Part shown: one piece after another, positions 44,753-52,810 of the stretch | Layout: each line of letters begins with the position of its first letter | Position numbering within the stretch: position 1 is the first letter of the stretch | NCBI RefSeq assembly: GCF_044386045.1 | Contig: NZ_JBISCD010000039.1 | Location: 434,001-498,000, forward strand | Direction: 5' to 3' | DNA from: Thalassobellus sediminis | Lineage (GTDB): Bacteria; Bacteroidota; Bacteroidia; Flavobacteriales; Flavobacteriaceae | Length of the DNA: 64,000 bases | Translations under genes and position numbers: made by a program | The notes under the pieces: generated by a model | Told to the model about the DNA's origin: nothing | The model's input: the letters and a program-made list of their open reading frames with translations, nothing else | Database searches by the model: none

Positions 44753-46381
44753 TTAATGTGGTTGTTTTCTAAATCCAGTTTTTATTGTCATTTCATCTGT
44801 CCAATCTATAGCTCCATTTATTTTTGCCCAATCTTTATAAATAGCATCTATTTTTGATATGGTTTCTGGATGTAAAGCTGAAATATCATTTGATTCTGTT
44901 CTATCAATAGCTAAATCATATAACTCCCAAGTATTCCCTGGATAAACTGAAACAGCTTTTAAATCACCCATCCAAACTGCTCGGTCACCAAACCATTCGA
45001 AACAAATAGGTTGGTTTCTTTCCCAGTTATCTCCTTTCAATAGCGGTAAAAAACTTTCTCCTGCAAGAGCGTTAGCCTTTATGCCATTAAAAGTTTCTGG
45101 ATAATCAATGCCGGCAAAGTTTAACAAGGTTGGCATAATATCGACCACATGCGCACCTCCTTTTAAAATTTTACCAGCTCCAACCTGCTTAGGGTAGCGA
45201 ACAATAAAAGGTGTTGCTGTACCTCCTTCATAAGGAGAAGACTTGTAACTTCTTAAAGGACTATTTGATACTTGAGCCCATTTTTTTGTGTAAGCTTCCA
45301 TAGATCCTGCTGTACCTACCGATCCTTCATTACGCTTTACTACGAAAGGCATTTTACCAACATCCATATTTTCTGCACCATTATCAGAAAGAAAAATAAT
45401 CATGGTGTTATCTAATTGATTGGTAGTTTCTAAATAGCTAATTAATTTTCCTATGTTTTGATCTAAATTATCTACCATAGCAGCATAAACCTCCATTTTT
45501 AATGCCCAATCACTTTTTTCTTCTTCACTTAAACTATTCCAAGCTGGCAGTAATTTATCTTTTACTGGAGTCCAATTTTCATCTGCCAATCCCATTTTTT
45601 TTATGTTCTCAAAACGAATATTTCGTAATTCATCCCAACCTGCATCATACTTTCCTTTGTATTTTGCAATATCTTCTGGCTTAGCATGAAGTGGCCAATG
45701 TGGTGCATTATAAGCCATGTATAAAAAGAAAGGTTTATCTTCTGGAGTGCTTTTTACAAATTCAATTGCTCTACTTGTTAATTCGTCTGTTAAGTAAAAA
45801 TCTTCTTTACCTATATTATAAACCTCATTATCAGCGTATAAAAATGCCGATGAAGGAGGGCCTTTTAATATTGGTTTTGTATCAAAATAACTAGCGCCGC
45901 CATCTAAAAAACCAAAGAAATTATCAAAACCTCTTTGCAAAGGCCAATGAGGTCGTTCATTACCTACATGCCATTTACCAGACATATATGTAGAATAACC
46001 GCCATTTTTAAATACTTCACCCAGTGTTAATGATTCTTTGTTTAGATACCCTTCATACCCTGGAATACCTAAATCTTCATTAAAAAAACCAATACCCGCT
46101 TTATGCGGATACTGCCCAGTAAGCAAACTTGTTCTAGAGGGCGCACAAATAGTGTTATTATAAAATCTTCTTAATCGTGTACCTTCAGTTGCAAGTCGAT
46201 CGATATTTGGTGTGCTAATTTCAGAACCATAATTACCTAAATCTGAAAACCCCATATCATCTGCCATAATCAAAACTATATTAGGCTTTGTATCAGTTTG
46301 CTTTATTACATTATTTTGATTATTGGACTGTTTACAACTCGCTAAAAACAGAGTCATTACAACTAAAACAAGTGTTCTCAT
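44753..46381 (-). CDS. S1-family arylsulfatase-like lipoprotein
   Basis: 542 residues. Lipobox LFLASC16 predicts a lipoprotein. The sulfatase signature C79-A-P-S-R83-T-S-L-L-T-G-Q is intact, so Cys79 can become formylglycine; the Asp pair MADDMGFSD (41-42) and the later D-N (LSDNGAE) complete the calcium site; SGKWHVG supplies the Lys/His pair. Hydrolyses sulfate esters in the periplasm or at the outer membrane. It lies between a TonB receptor and an MFS gene, all on one strand, and not next to SusCD or carbohydrate-active genes, so an aromatic sulfate ester is more likely than a polysaccharide, though that remains inference. An anaerobic or copper formylglycine enzyme is not in the window. 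Confidence 0.88.
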   Translation of the reverse strand: MRTLVLVVMTLFLASCKQSNNQNNVIKQTDTKPNIVLIMADDMGFSDLGNYGSEISTPNIDRLATEGTRLRRFYNNTICAPSRTSLLTGQYPHKAGIGFFNEDLGIPGYEGYLNKESLTLGEVFKNGGYSTYMSGKWHVGNERPHWPLQRGFDNFFGFLDGGASYFDTKPILKGPPSSAFLYADNEVYNIGKEDFYLTDELTSRAIEFVKSTPEDKPFFLYMAYNAPHWPLHAKPEDIAKYKGKYDAGWDELRNIRFENIKKMGLADENWTPVKDKLLPAWNSLSEEEKSDWALKMEVYAAMVDNLDQNIGKLISYLETTNQLDNTMIIFLSDNGAENMDVGKMPFVVKRNEGSVGTAGSMEAYTKKWAQVSNSPLRSYKSSPYEGGTATPFIVRYPKQVGAGKILKGGAHVVDIMPTLLNFAGIDYPETFNGIKANALAGESFLPLLKGDNWERNQPICFEWFGDRAVWMGDLKAVSVYPGNTWELYDLAIDRTESNDISALHPETISKIDAIYKDWAKINGAIDWTDEMTIKTGFRKQPH

Positions 46382-46423
46382 TATATTTAATTTAAAAATG
46401 AATTAATCAATTTAAGAAAAAAG

Positions 46424-46492
46424 CTAATTATTATTAAAAGTACTCCTAAAGACACCAAATATTAAAAGTCTGGTGTCCTTAGAAATAATTAG
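46424..46492 (-). other. Hairpin in the gap between receptor and sulfatase genes
   Basis: Outer arms CTAATTATT (46424-46432) and AATAATTAG (46484-46492), inner arms CTAAAGACACCA (46446-46457) and TGGTGTCCTTAG (46471-46482) with one mismatch and a 13-nt loop. It follows the receptor stop (46508) on the minus strand and lacks a T run, so it is more likely a partial attenuator or an RNA-stabilising element than a full terminator. It may allow more receptor than sulfatase to be made from one message. Confidence 0.5.
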
Positions 46493-46507
46493 TTCAAAAC
46501 AATAGCA

Positions 46508-49372
46508 TTAGAATCTATAAGTTGCTGTTAAGAAATAAGCTCTAGGCATACTTCCTTGCGTTGAAAATATTGCATTCGGGTTGTTAGCTATATATTCTGG
46601 CGGAAATCCATCTCTGTTTAAAGCAGAAGGGAAACCTCCTGGACCTTGCCACCCCATAATACCATAGTTATCTAAAACATTATTAATATTTAACTGTAAA
46701 CCGAATTTTTTAGAAAAATCATATCCAAAGGCCAAATCAACATTACCAAAGGCTGGCAAAAGAAAAGAGTTAGGTACGTTAGCCTGTCTAGCTCCCATAT
46801 AACTATAGTTTAAAGAACCATAGAATTTTTTACCGTTGTAAATAGGATTAATATTGAAAATTACGTTAGAACTATTATCTGCCTCATTACCAGAATAATC
46901 GATAATAGAATCATCACCAGGTCCATCTCTACCTTCATCCCAAGCAGTGTATTTATCAGCCTTTGCTTTTTGAAAAACGGCATTGGCTCTAACTAACCAC
47001 TTATCGGTAATGTTATAAGTTGTTTCAATTTCAAGACCTAATGTTGTATACTCATTAAATTGAAATTCTGGTGAATATCGTGTACCATCAGTGTTAGAAA
47101 AAGTTTGAATATTAGGCACATTATTTAAATTACTATAAAAAGGTGTAAATACCAGTTTCAGATTATCTGTACTAACTTTATAACCAATTTCAAATTGTGT
47201 AATTTCCTCTAAAAGAGCTGGAGTATTTTCAACTAAGAAATCATCATTTAAGTCTAAGTAAAAGAATGTAGACGGTGCTTTATTTCCACGTGCAAATCTA
47301 GCGTAAATAGCTTGTTCTTCACTAAACTTGTAATTAAGACCGGCTGTGTATGAAAAACTATCTAAGTTATAATCATAATTAACAGGAGCTCCTTCTGTTC
47401 CTCCTCCATTATCCCAAATTGTTAATGGATTTCCATCCAATCCTCCAAAACTTGGATCTCCTTGGCGTGGATTTGGTACTCCAACATTATTAAATCCTTC
47501 TGAGGTTACATTTTCATATCTAATTCCATAATCTAAAGTTAGTTTTGGAGTTATTTTCCAGTTATGACCAAAGAAAAGTGCAAATATACCTTGAGTTGTT
47601 TCTCCATTGTCTGAACCTGTCCAACCAACATTCATAAAACCTTCTGGACTAGTTACTTCATAAGTATTACCGTTATTAGCTGATAATGTTATTTGAGCAG
47701 GTACAGGACGATCTTGAATTAAACCACCACTTAAACCCATTCCTTTACTCCAGTTAGTTACATCTAACTTAGAACGGCTATAAAAACTTCCTAAATTAAA
47801 ACTCCCTTTTTCTGTTTTTTTACTAAATACTAATTGATTAGCAAATTCATTTCTATCTATATCTTGATAAAACATTGGCATAAACAATAATGAATTTGGT
47901 TGTATATTAGACCCTGGGAAATTATTATTAGCACCAGGTGTTAATCGAAATGGAGGTCCTTGCTGTGTAGGATCAAATGCAAGATCTACAGTACCAAATA
48001 CCTGTCCAGTTCGTGGATCTGCAAAATTATAAGTACCTGTTCTTGCTGGGTTTGGACCACCTAGTAAACTAGGTATAGCGTAAAATAAAAAGTTGGTAGT
48101 ACTAATAGGTGTTACTACTGCTGTACCATTTCTTTCGTCATCTTTTCTAGAGTATTTAAAGTCATTTTTCAATGAAAATCCATTGCCAAGATCTTGCCTC
48201 CAATTAAAACCAATAGAACGATCTATATTATGTAATAAATCTGTAGAATTAAACGTCCTGTTACCCTCTTCATTGAATGGTATTTCAATAGAAAAATCAT
48301 AAAGAGCGTATGAGTCATACTTAGAGAAACCATCTGCTATTTGAGGATCATTCCAATTAGTTGATGGAATAAAAGCCATTCTATCATTTTTATCATTTAA
48401 ATATTTTAGATTTAATTTAAAAGATCCTGTTTTGTATTTTTTAAGGAAGTTAGCTCTAATTTGCCCTCCAATATTTATAGGGTAACCACGATCTCTAGCT
48501 CCATCAGATTTACGATAAAAACCTCCTACGTTATAGGTCCAACCATTTGAAAGAGGACCTCCTACATTAAAATCAGCTCTATAATATGGGTTTTCGCCAT
48601 TTCCTTCTAGACCATATTTAGCTCTAATTTCACCTGCAAATTCATTCCCTCCTGTTTTAGAAACATAATTAAATATTCCTCCTGGTGCGTTTGCTCCAAG
48701 TATAGATGCAGTACCTCCTCTAACTGCCTCAACTCGTTCAGTCATAGCATCTGCTCTCAAAAATAAATCTGGAAATAATTCTACATTTGTTATTGGCAAC
48801 CCATCCTCTTGTAAAGACACATATCGGTACCCATTAATATTATCAATCGAGTTAGCTGACAACCCCCTAGAATATACAGAGTTCCATACTTCTCCCCTTG
48901 CTTGGTTTACAAAAACACCAGGAATGTTTTTTAGCAAATCAGATGAACTCGTTGGAGCAACTCTTGCCAATTGTGTAGCACCTATAGTTGTTATAGCTAC
49001 TGAAGCATCCATTCTGCTTCTAGCATCAAATACTCCTGTAATAACAACTTCATCAAGTTTTGATAAATCTTCTAACATAACAATAGCTAGAGGCTCTTTT
49101 AAAGGCACTGACACCAATTTTCTTTGTTTGGCATATCCAATAAATGAGAAAATTAATTGATGCTCTCCTTTTTCAATGTTTTTGATAGTAAATTCTCCAT
49201 CAAAATCAGTTACTGCTCCTTTAGAAGTTCCATCAATATAGATGGATACACCTGGTAAAGACATTCCGCTTTCATCGCTAACTTTTCCTGTAATTTCACT
49301 TTCTTGAGCATTGACATGAATGTTCAAAAAGAAACAAAATAAAGTTAAACTTAGTTTAATAATTGTTTTCAT
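46508..49372 (-). CDS. TonB-dependent outer-membrane receptor with N-terminal carboxypeptidase-D-regulatory domain
   Basis: 954 residues. Signal peptide about 1-22 (VNAQ); carboxypeptidase-regulatory-like domain about 25-110 (ITGKVSDESGMSLPGVSIYI); a TonB-box-like region near 112-120 (KLDEVVITG); plug about 125-240 (DLLKNIPGVFVNQARG, VRGGTASILGANAPGGI); 22-strand barrel to the terminal Tyr-Arg-Phe. There is no SusD gene beside it, so it should not be a glycan Sus system; small-molecule uptake fits better. Its promoter carries the operator shared with the ring-cleavage operon, and it is followed by the sulfatase and MFS genes, suggesting uptake of a sulfated phenolic. Confidence 0.9.
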   Translation of the reverse strand: MKTIIKLSLTLFCFFLNIHVNAQESEITGKVSDESGMSLPGVSIYIDGTSKGAVTDFDGEFTIKNIEKGEHQLIFSFIGYAKQRKLVSVPLKEPLAIVMLEDLSKLDEVVITGVFDARSRMDASVAITTIGATQLARVAPTSSSDLLKNIPGVFVNQARGEVWNSVYSRGLSANSIDNINGYRYVSLQEDGLPITNVELFPDLFLRADAMTERVEAVRGGTASILGANAPGGIFNYVSKTGGNEFAGEIRAKYGLEGNGENPYYRADFNVGGPLSNGWTYNVGGFYRKSDGARDRGYPINIGGQIRANFLKKYKTGSFKLNLKYLNDKNDRMAFIPSTNWNDPQIADGFSKYDSYALYDFSIEIPFNEEGNRTFNSTDLLHNIDRSIGFNWRQDLGNGFSLKNDFKYSRKDDERNGTAVVTPISTTNFLFYAIPSLLGGPNPARTGTYNFADPRTGQVFGTVDLAFDPTQQGPPFRLTPGANNNFPGSNIQPNSLLFMPMFYQDIDRNEFANQLVFSKKTEKGSFNLGSFYSRSKLDVTNWSKGMGLSGGLIQDRPVPAQITLSANNGNTYEVTSPEGFMNVGWTGSDNGETTQGIFALFFGHNWKITPKLTLDYGIRYENVTSEGFNNVGVPNPRQGDPSFGGLDGNPLTIWDNGGGTEGAPVNYDYNLDSFSYTAGLNYKFSEEQAIYARFARGNKAPSTFFYLDLNDDFLVENTPALLEEITQFEIGYKVSTDNLKLVFTPFYSNLNNVPNIQTFSNTDGTRYSPEFQFNEYTTLGLEIETTYNITDKWLVRANAVFQKAKADKYTAWDEGRDGPGDDSIIDYSGNEADNSSNVIFNINPIYNGKKFYGSLNYSYMGARQANVPNSFLLPAFGNVDLAFGYDFSKKFGLQLNINNVLDNYGIMGWQGPGGFPSALNRDGFPPEYIANNPNAIFSTQGSMPRAYFLTATYRF

Positions 49373-49463
49373 AGTTAATTGGTGTTTATTAATATCTGCT
49401 ATTTTTTATGAAATTCATCATGTTTTATTAAAAAAAATATTATTATGACAAAATTCAACTCTT

Positions 49464-49530
49464 CAAAATTAAGATATAATAATACACGATGAGAATCAAA
49501 AAAAGGGCAAAAGTATTCATTATCAATCTA
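49464..49530 (-). promoter_or_regulatory. Promoter and shared operator of the TonB receptor operon
   Basis: Plus-strand blocks GAATCAAA (49493-49500), TATTCA (49514-49519), ATCAATCTA (49522-49530), and a -7 octamer TAATTTTG on the minus strand (49471-49464), with 21 bp between octamer and operator. Same block spacing as at 42381 and 51641. No TTG at -33. Leader to the ATG (49372) about 85 nt. The rest of the 49373-49667 gap shows no gene. Confidence 0.7.
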
Positions 49531-49667
49531 AAAAAACACAAAGCCTATTTTACTAACTCATTCAATAATGAAATAACCTTAAATAATCTTAACGCTGTTT
49601 GTATACCAAATATTAATTCCTAAAGAGATTATGCTACTCTTTTGCTTTTTAAGAAAAACTATTAAAA

Positions 49668-50576
49668 TTAACTCATTTGAGAATATTCTTTAGGAGTCAT
49701 TCCTGTTTGCTTTTTAAAAAAACGGGCAAAGTTACTTGGGGTTTGGTCACACAATTTAACAGCAATTTCTGATACGTGTAAATCTGAATACTTTATAAGA
49801 GATTTAGCTTCTAAAACTAACATTTCCTTTAATAAATCTTGAGCAGTTTTATTAACACTTGCCTTTACACACTTATTTAAATAGTTGGGAGATATATTTA
49901 ATAAATCGGCATAATCAGAAATTTGTTTATACTTATAAATATACTCTGTTAAGGCTTGCTTATAGGCTTCAGTTATTCTAAAATAAGAATTCTTACTTTT
50001 ATTAGTTTCAACAACCACTTCTTTATGAACTTCCTCGAAAAAAGTTAATAAATAAGATGCTACAAGATTTCTTCTTGTCTTCTCTCCTGTCTTATACAAA
50101 AGCAACATTCGTTTTAATATGTTTTCACAATTTACTCTTGTTTCTTCTGATAATTTAACTACTGGATTAGATTGTAATTTAAAAAAAGAAAACCGATCTA
50201 TTAAATAGCCTTTTGGTAAAAAATCAAACAAACTTTGATCGAAATGACAAAAATACCCTTCAGCATCATCACTCATTCTTGAATGTTGAGTAATTTGAAA
50301 AGCAGGTAGAAAAAATACTGCTGGACCATCAAATTCTATATTATTTAGCCCCTTACTTCTTTTTGAATATCCTTTTGTTAAAAACAAAAAATCGTGAACT
50401 GTTTTTCGGTGAGGACGCACTTTAAAAGCAGCTTTATTTTTAATAATATCTAGATTGTTAACATGATAATCTTTATACTTAACATTAGATGTTTTAGGAA
50501 TAGAACCAAAAAGAGAATCGTGATAACTACTTATTTCCGATACATTTAAAGTTGGTATTTTATTTTGTTCTGACAT
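49668..50576 (-). CDS. AraC-family transcriptional regulator, candidate regulator of the left half
   Basis: 302 residues. The C-terminal 100 residues hold the two helix-turn-helix motifs of AraC/XylS proteins (YKQISDYADLLNISPNYLNKCVK, then HVSEIAVKLCDQTPSNFARFFKKQTGMTPKEYSQ split by a linker). The N-terminal half (about 30-170) is a cupin-like effector domain. It lies between the TonB receptor and cyclase genes and has no copy of the shared operator upstream of itself, so it may be constitutively made and activate all three operator-bearing promoters. The 106-bp gap to the cyclase gene holds nothing else recognisable. Confidence 0.85.
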   Translation of the reverse strand: MSEQNKIPTLNVSEISSYHDSLFGSIPKTSNVKYKDYHVNNLDIIKNKAAFKVRPHRKTVHDFLFLTKGYSKRSKGLNNIEFDGPAVFFLPAFQITQHSRMSDDAEGYFCHFDQSLFDFLPKGYLIDRFSFFKLQSNPVVKLSEETRVNCENILKRMLLLYKTGEKTRRNLVASYLLTFFEEVHKEVVVETNKSKNSYFRITEAYKQALTEYIYKYKQISDYADLLNISPNYLNKCVKASVNKTAQDLLKEMLVLEAKSLIKYSDLHVSEIAVKLCDQTPSNFARFFKKQTGMTPKEYSQMS

Positions 50577-50682
50577 ATTTTAAATCTACATTTTATTTTC
50601 ATTAAAATGAAATTTTAAACTAAAAAAAATATATTTCAGAAACAAAAACCAAAATTATTTTCAAGCATCTTATACTACAATT

Positions 50683-51441
50683 TTAATCTATTATAGCAAC
50701 AGCTCTTGTCCATCCTGCACTAGCCTTTTCTATTTTAGTTGGAAAACAAGATACCTTAAAACCATATGGAGGCAACTGATCTAGATTAGATAATTTCTCT
50801 ATCTGACAATATTCTTTATCAATCCCAACATAATGCGCTTCCCAAATAATTCCAGGTTTTGGATTCTTTTTATATTTTTCTACTTGAATATGCAAAGGTA
50901 TATCCCAACCCCATCCATCTGTCCCTACTACTTTTATACCTTGATCAATTAACCAATGTGTTGCTTTTGCCGAAGCACCAACATGAATTTTCACATAATC
51001 ATCATCATGAATTCTTTTATCTGCATCACATCGTATAAGCACAATATCAAAAGGTTTTAACCTGTAATTAATAGCTGCCAGTTTTTCTATTAAATCTTCA
51101 GGTTCAATTAAATATCCGTCTGGCTTATCTGTAAAATCCAAAACTACACCATCACTAAAAAACCATTCTAATGGTAATTCATCTATAGTTCTTGAAGGCT
51201 CACCATTACAGGTTGGTGAATAATGATACGGAGCATCAACATGAGTACCAGAATGAGTTGCTAAGCTTATTATTTCTCCAGCCAATCCTTTGCCATTCAT
51301 AAAAATATCTCCTTCTACATCTTTAAACAATATTTTTCCAATATTCTCTACACACTCTTCATGGTTTTCATAAGCAATTTTAGTTGGAAGCGGCTCTTTT
51401 ACCTTCTCAGATATTGTAACTGATAAATCTATAACTCGCAT
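50683..51441 (-). CDS. Cyclase family metal-dependent hydrolase (kynurenine formamidase-like)
   Basis: 252 residues. The metal motif H63-S-G-T-H67-V-D69-A-P-Y-H73 is the HxGTHxDxPxH signature of this family (kynurenine formamidase, isatin hydrolase). About 145-175 has the conserved VGTDGWGWD segment. These enzymes hydrolyse amides, lactams or lactones using two metals. Here it could open a lactone or amide on the aromatic substrate or on a ring-cleavage product. It has its own copy of the shared operator 170 bp upstream, placing it in the same regulon as the TonB receptor and the ring-cleavage operon. Confidence 0.82.
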   Translation of the reverse strand: MRVIDLSVTISEKVKEPLPTKIAYENHEECVENIGKILFKDVEGDIFMNGKGLAGEIISLATHSGTHVDAPYHYSPTCNGEPSRTIDELPLEWFFSDGVVLDFTDKPDGYLIEPEDLIEKLAAINYRLKPFDIVLIRCDADKRIHDDDYVKIHVGASAKATHWLIDQGIKVVGTDGWGWDIPLHIQVEKYKKNPKPGIIWEAHYVGIDKEYCQIEKLSNLDQLPPYGFKVSCFPTKIEKASAGWTRAVAIID

Positions 51442-51611
51442 AATTAATTTCTTTTATAATTTATTATCACCCAATCTTTTAACAAAATTCAACCTATTAA
51501 TTCAAAAAAAAACTATTGCTTAAATATTTATAAGCGATAATTAAAATTCTCAAATCCACAAACAACAAGGCTAAAAACCAACTATTTGATAAATAAGTTG
51601 TAAATATTTTA

Positions 51612-51678
51612 CAAAAATGACAAAAAAAAATCATTTACAAGAATCAATTACAAGCTATAAGTATTCAAAATCAATCAT
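51612..51678 (-). promoter_or_regulatory. Promoter and shared operator of the cyclase gene
   Basis: Plus-strand blocks GAATCAAT (51641-51648), TATTCA (51662-51667), ATCAATCAT (51670-51678); a -7-like octamer CATTTTTG on the minus strand (51619-51612), one base off TAnnTTTG, again 21 bp from the operator. Leader to the ATG (51441) would be about 165 nt, with no small gene visible in it. The rest of the 51442-51733 gap is AT-rich. Confidence 0.65.
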
Positions 51679-51733
51679 TTTTTACATTAAAAACAGATAT
51701 ACCTAACATATTGTATTCTAAAGCACTCAAATA

Positions 51734-52603
51734 CTAAGCTTTTCTAAATTCGCCAGGTGGCACTCCTACTACTTTTTTAAAAAGCCTACTAAAATAAGCA
51801 GGGTCATTAAAATTTAAAAAATATGCAATCTCCGAAACCGTATAAGAGGTATTTAATAAGTATTTTTTTGCCTCACTAATTACAAAACCTTGAACAACCT
51901 TTAAAGCAGATTCACCTACAACCGCATGACACACCCTATTAAGATGCATTTGTGTTATATTTAATTTCTCTGAATACTGTTCAATTGTTAAAGGGTTTTG
52001 TAGCGACTGTTTAATTAGCTTTTGAAAATTTCTAAAATGCACCAATGTTTTGTTAGATGCATTTAATTCAACATATTCATTTTCATACCCTTTTCTATAT
52101 AGCTTTAAAAAAAGTAACTGAAAATAAGATTGAAGACTAAATTGTTTTTCAACACGGTCTTCTAAAATCTCATTTTTTAATTTATGAACTAAATATGTAA
52201 AATCATCAAAAGATTTGATATTATCATTATAAACAAATTGGCTTAACTTATTTAATTTCAAATACAGCTGTGCATTATTTTTTAAAATACTTTCAAAATA
52301 ATTATCAGAAAACGTCAATACATATCCTTCTATATTAGAATCAAAACTAAACCCATGCATAATAGATGCTGGAACATTAATAACACACGGACTAGAGATA
52401 ACTATTTTATTTTTCCCAGAAATCAACACGCCTTTTCCTGAGCGTATTATAAACATCTGAAATAATTCTGAATGCACGTGCTGACTTATTTCCCATGCAT
52501 ATATTTTGCTTCGCTTTTCTAAGGACTCAAAATGAATAAAATCTGATATAAAAGAGGCTTGGTTATCACCATAAGGTCCTTTAAACTGTAATATAGGCTT
52601 CAT
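51734..52603 (-). CDS. AraC-family regulator divergent from the pca operon
   Basis: 289 residues. N-terminal cupin-like sensor (about 15-130) and C-terminal pair of helix-turn-helix motifs (TIEQYSEKLNITQMHLNRVCH; TVSEIAYFLNFNDPAYFSRLFKKVVGVPPGEFRKA split by a linker). Divergent from pcaH with 207 bp between, the classical position for a pathway regulator responding to 4-hydroxybenzoate or protocatechuate (compare PobR/PcaR/PobC types). It is distinct in sequence from the AraC protein at 49668, so the two halves of the island probably have separate regulators. Confidence 0.85.
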   Translation of the reverse strand: MKPILQFKGPYGDNQASFISDFIHFESLEKRSKIYAWEISQHVHSELFQMFIIRSGKGVLISGKNKIVISSPCVINVPASIMHGFSFDSNIEGYVLTFSDNYFESILKNNAQLYLKLNKLSQFVYNDNIKSFDDFTYLVHKLKNEILEDRVEKQFSLQSYFQLLFLKLYRKGYENEYVELNASNKTLVHFRNFQKLIKQSLQNPLTIEQYSEKLNITQMHLNRVCHAVVGESALKVVQGFVISEAKKYLLNTSYTVSEIAYFLNFNDPAYFSRLFKKVVGVPPGEFRKA

Positions 52604-52810
52604 AATATGTTAATATATTACACTATAGTTAATTATACATAAAAACAAATTAAATTTTAATTTACTGTAAATTAAACATTTATATTATTAATTAGCAAAA
52701 AAAAGAAAACAATATTTTACAAAATGTTAATTTTGTGCAATTATAAAATTATTTAATCCAACACTAAACCTGTCTAATTAAATATTTTTGAAGGAAACAA
52801 AATAAGTGTC
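52604..52810. promoter_or_regulatory. Divergent regulatory region between AraC gene and pcaH
   Basis: Contains a perfect 21-bp palindrome TTTAATTTAC-T-GTAAATTAAA (52656-52676), a second inverted repeat ACAAAAT-GTTA-ATTTTGT (52719-52736), and TAATATATTA at 52611-52620. For pcaH, TATTTTTG (52783-52790) is a good -7 octamer with start near 52797, but no TTG lies 19-20 bp upstream, suggesting activator dependence. AAGGAAA before the ATG at 52811 is a weak Shine-Dalgarno-like site. The operator shared by the left half is not present here. Confidence 0.6.

Noticed and set aside
44753..49372. Polysaccharide utilisation locus
   Set aside because: No SusD, glycoside hydrolase, lyase or hybrid two-component regulator nearby; neighbours are aromatic-catabolism genes.
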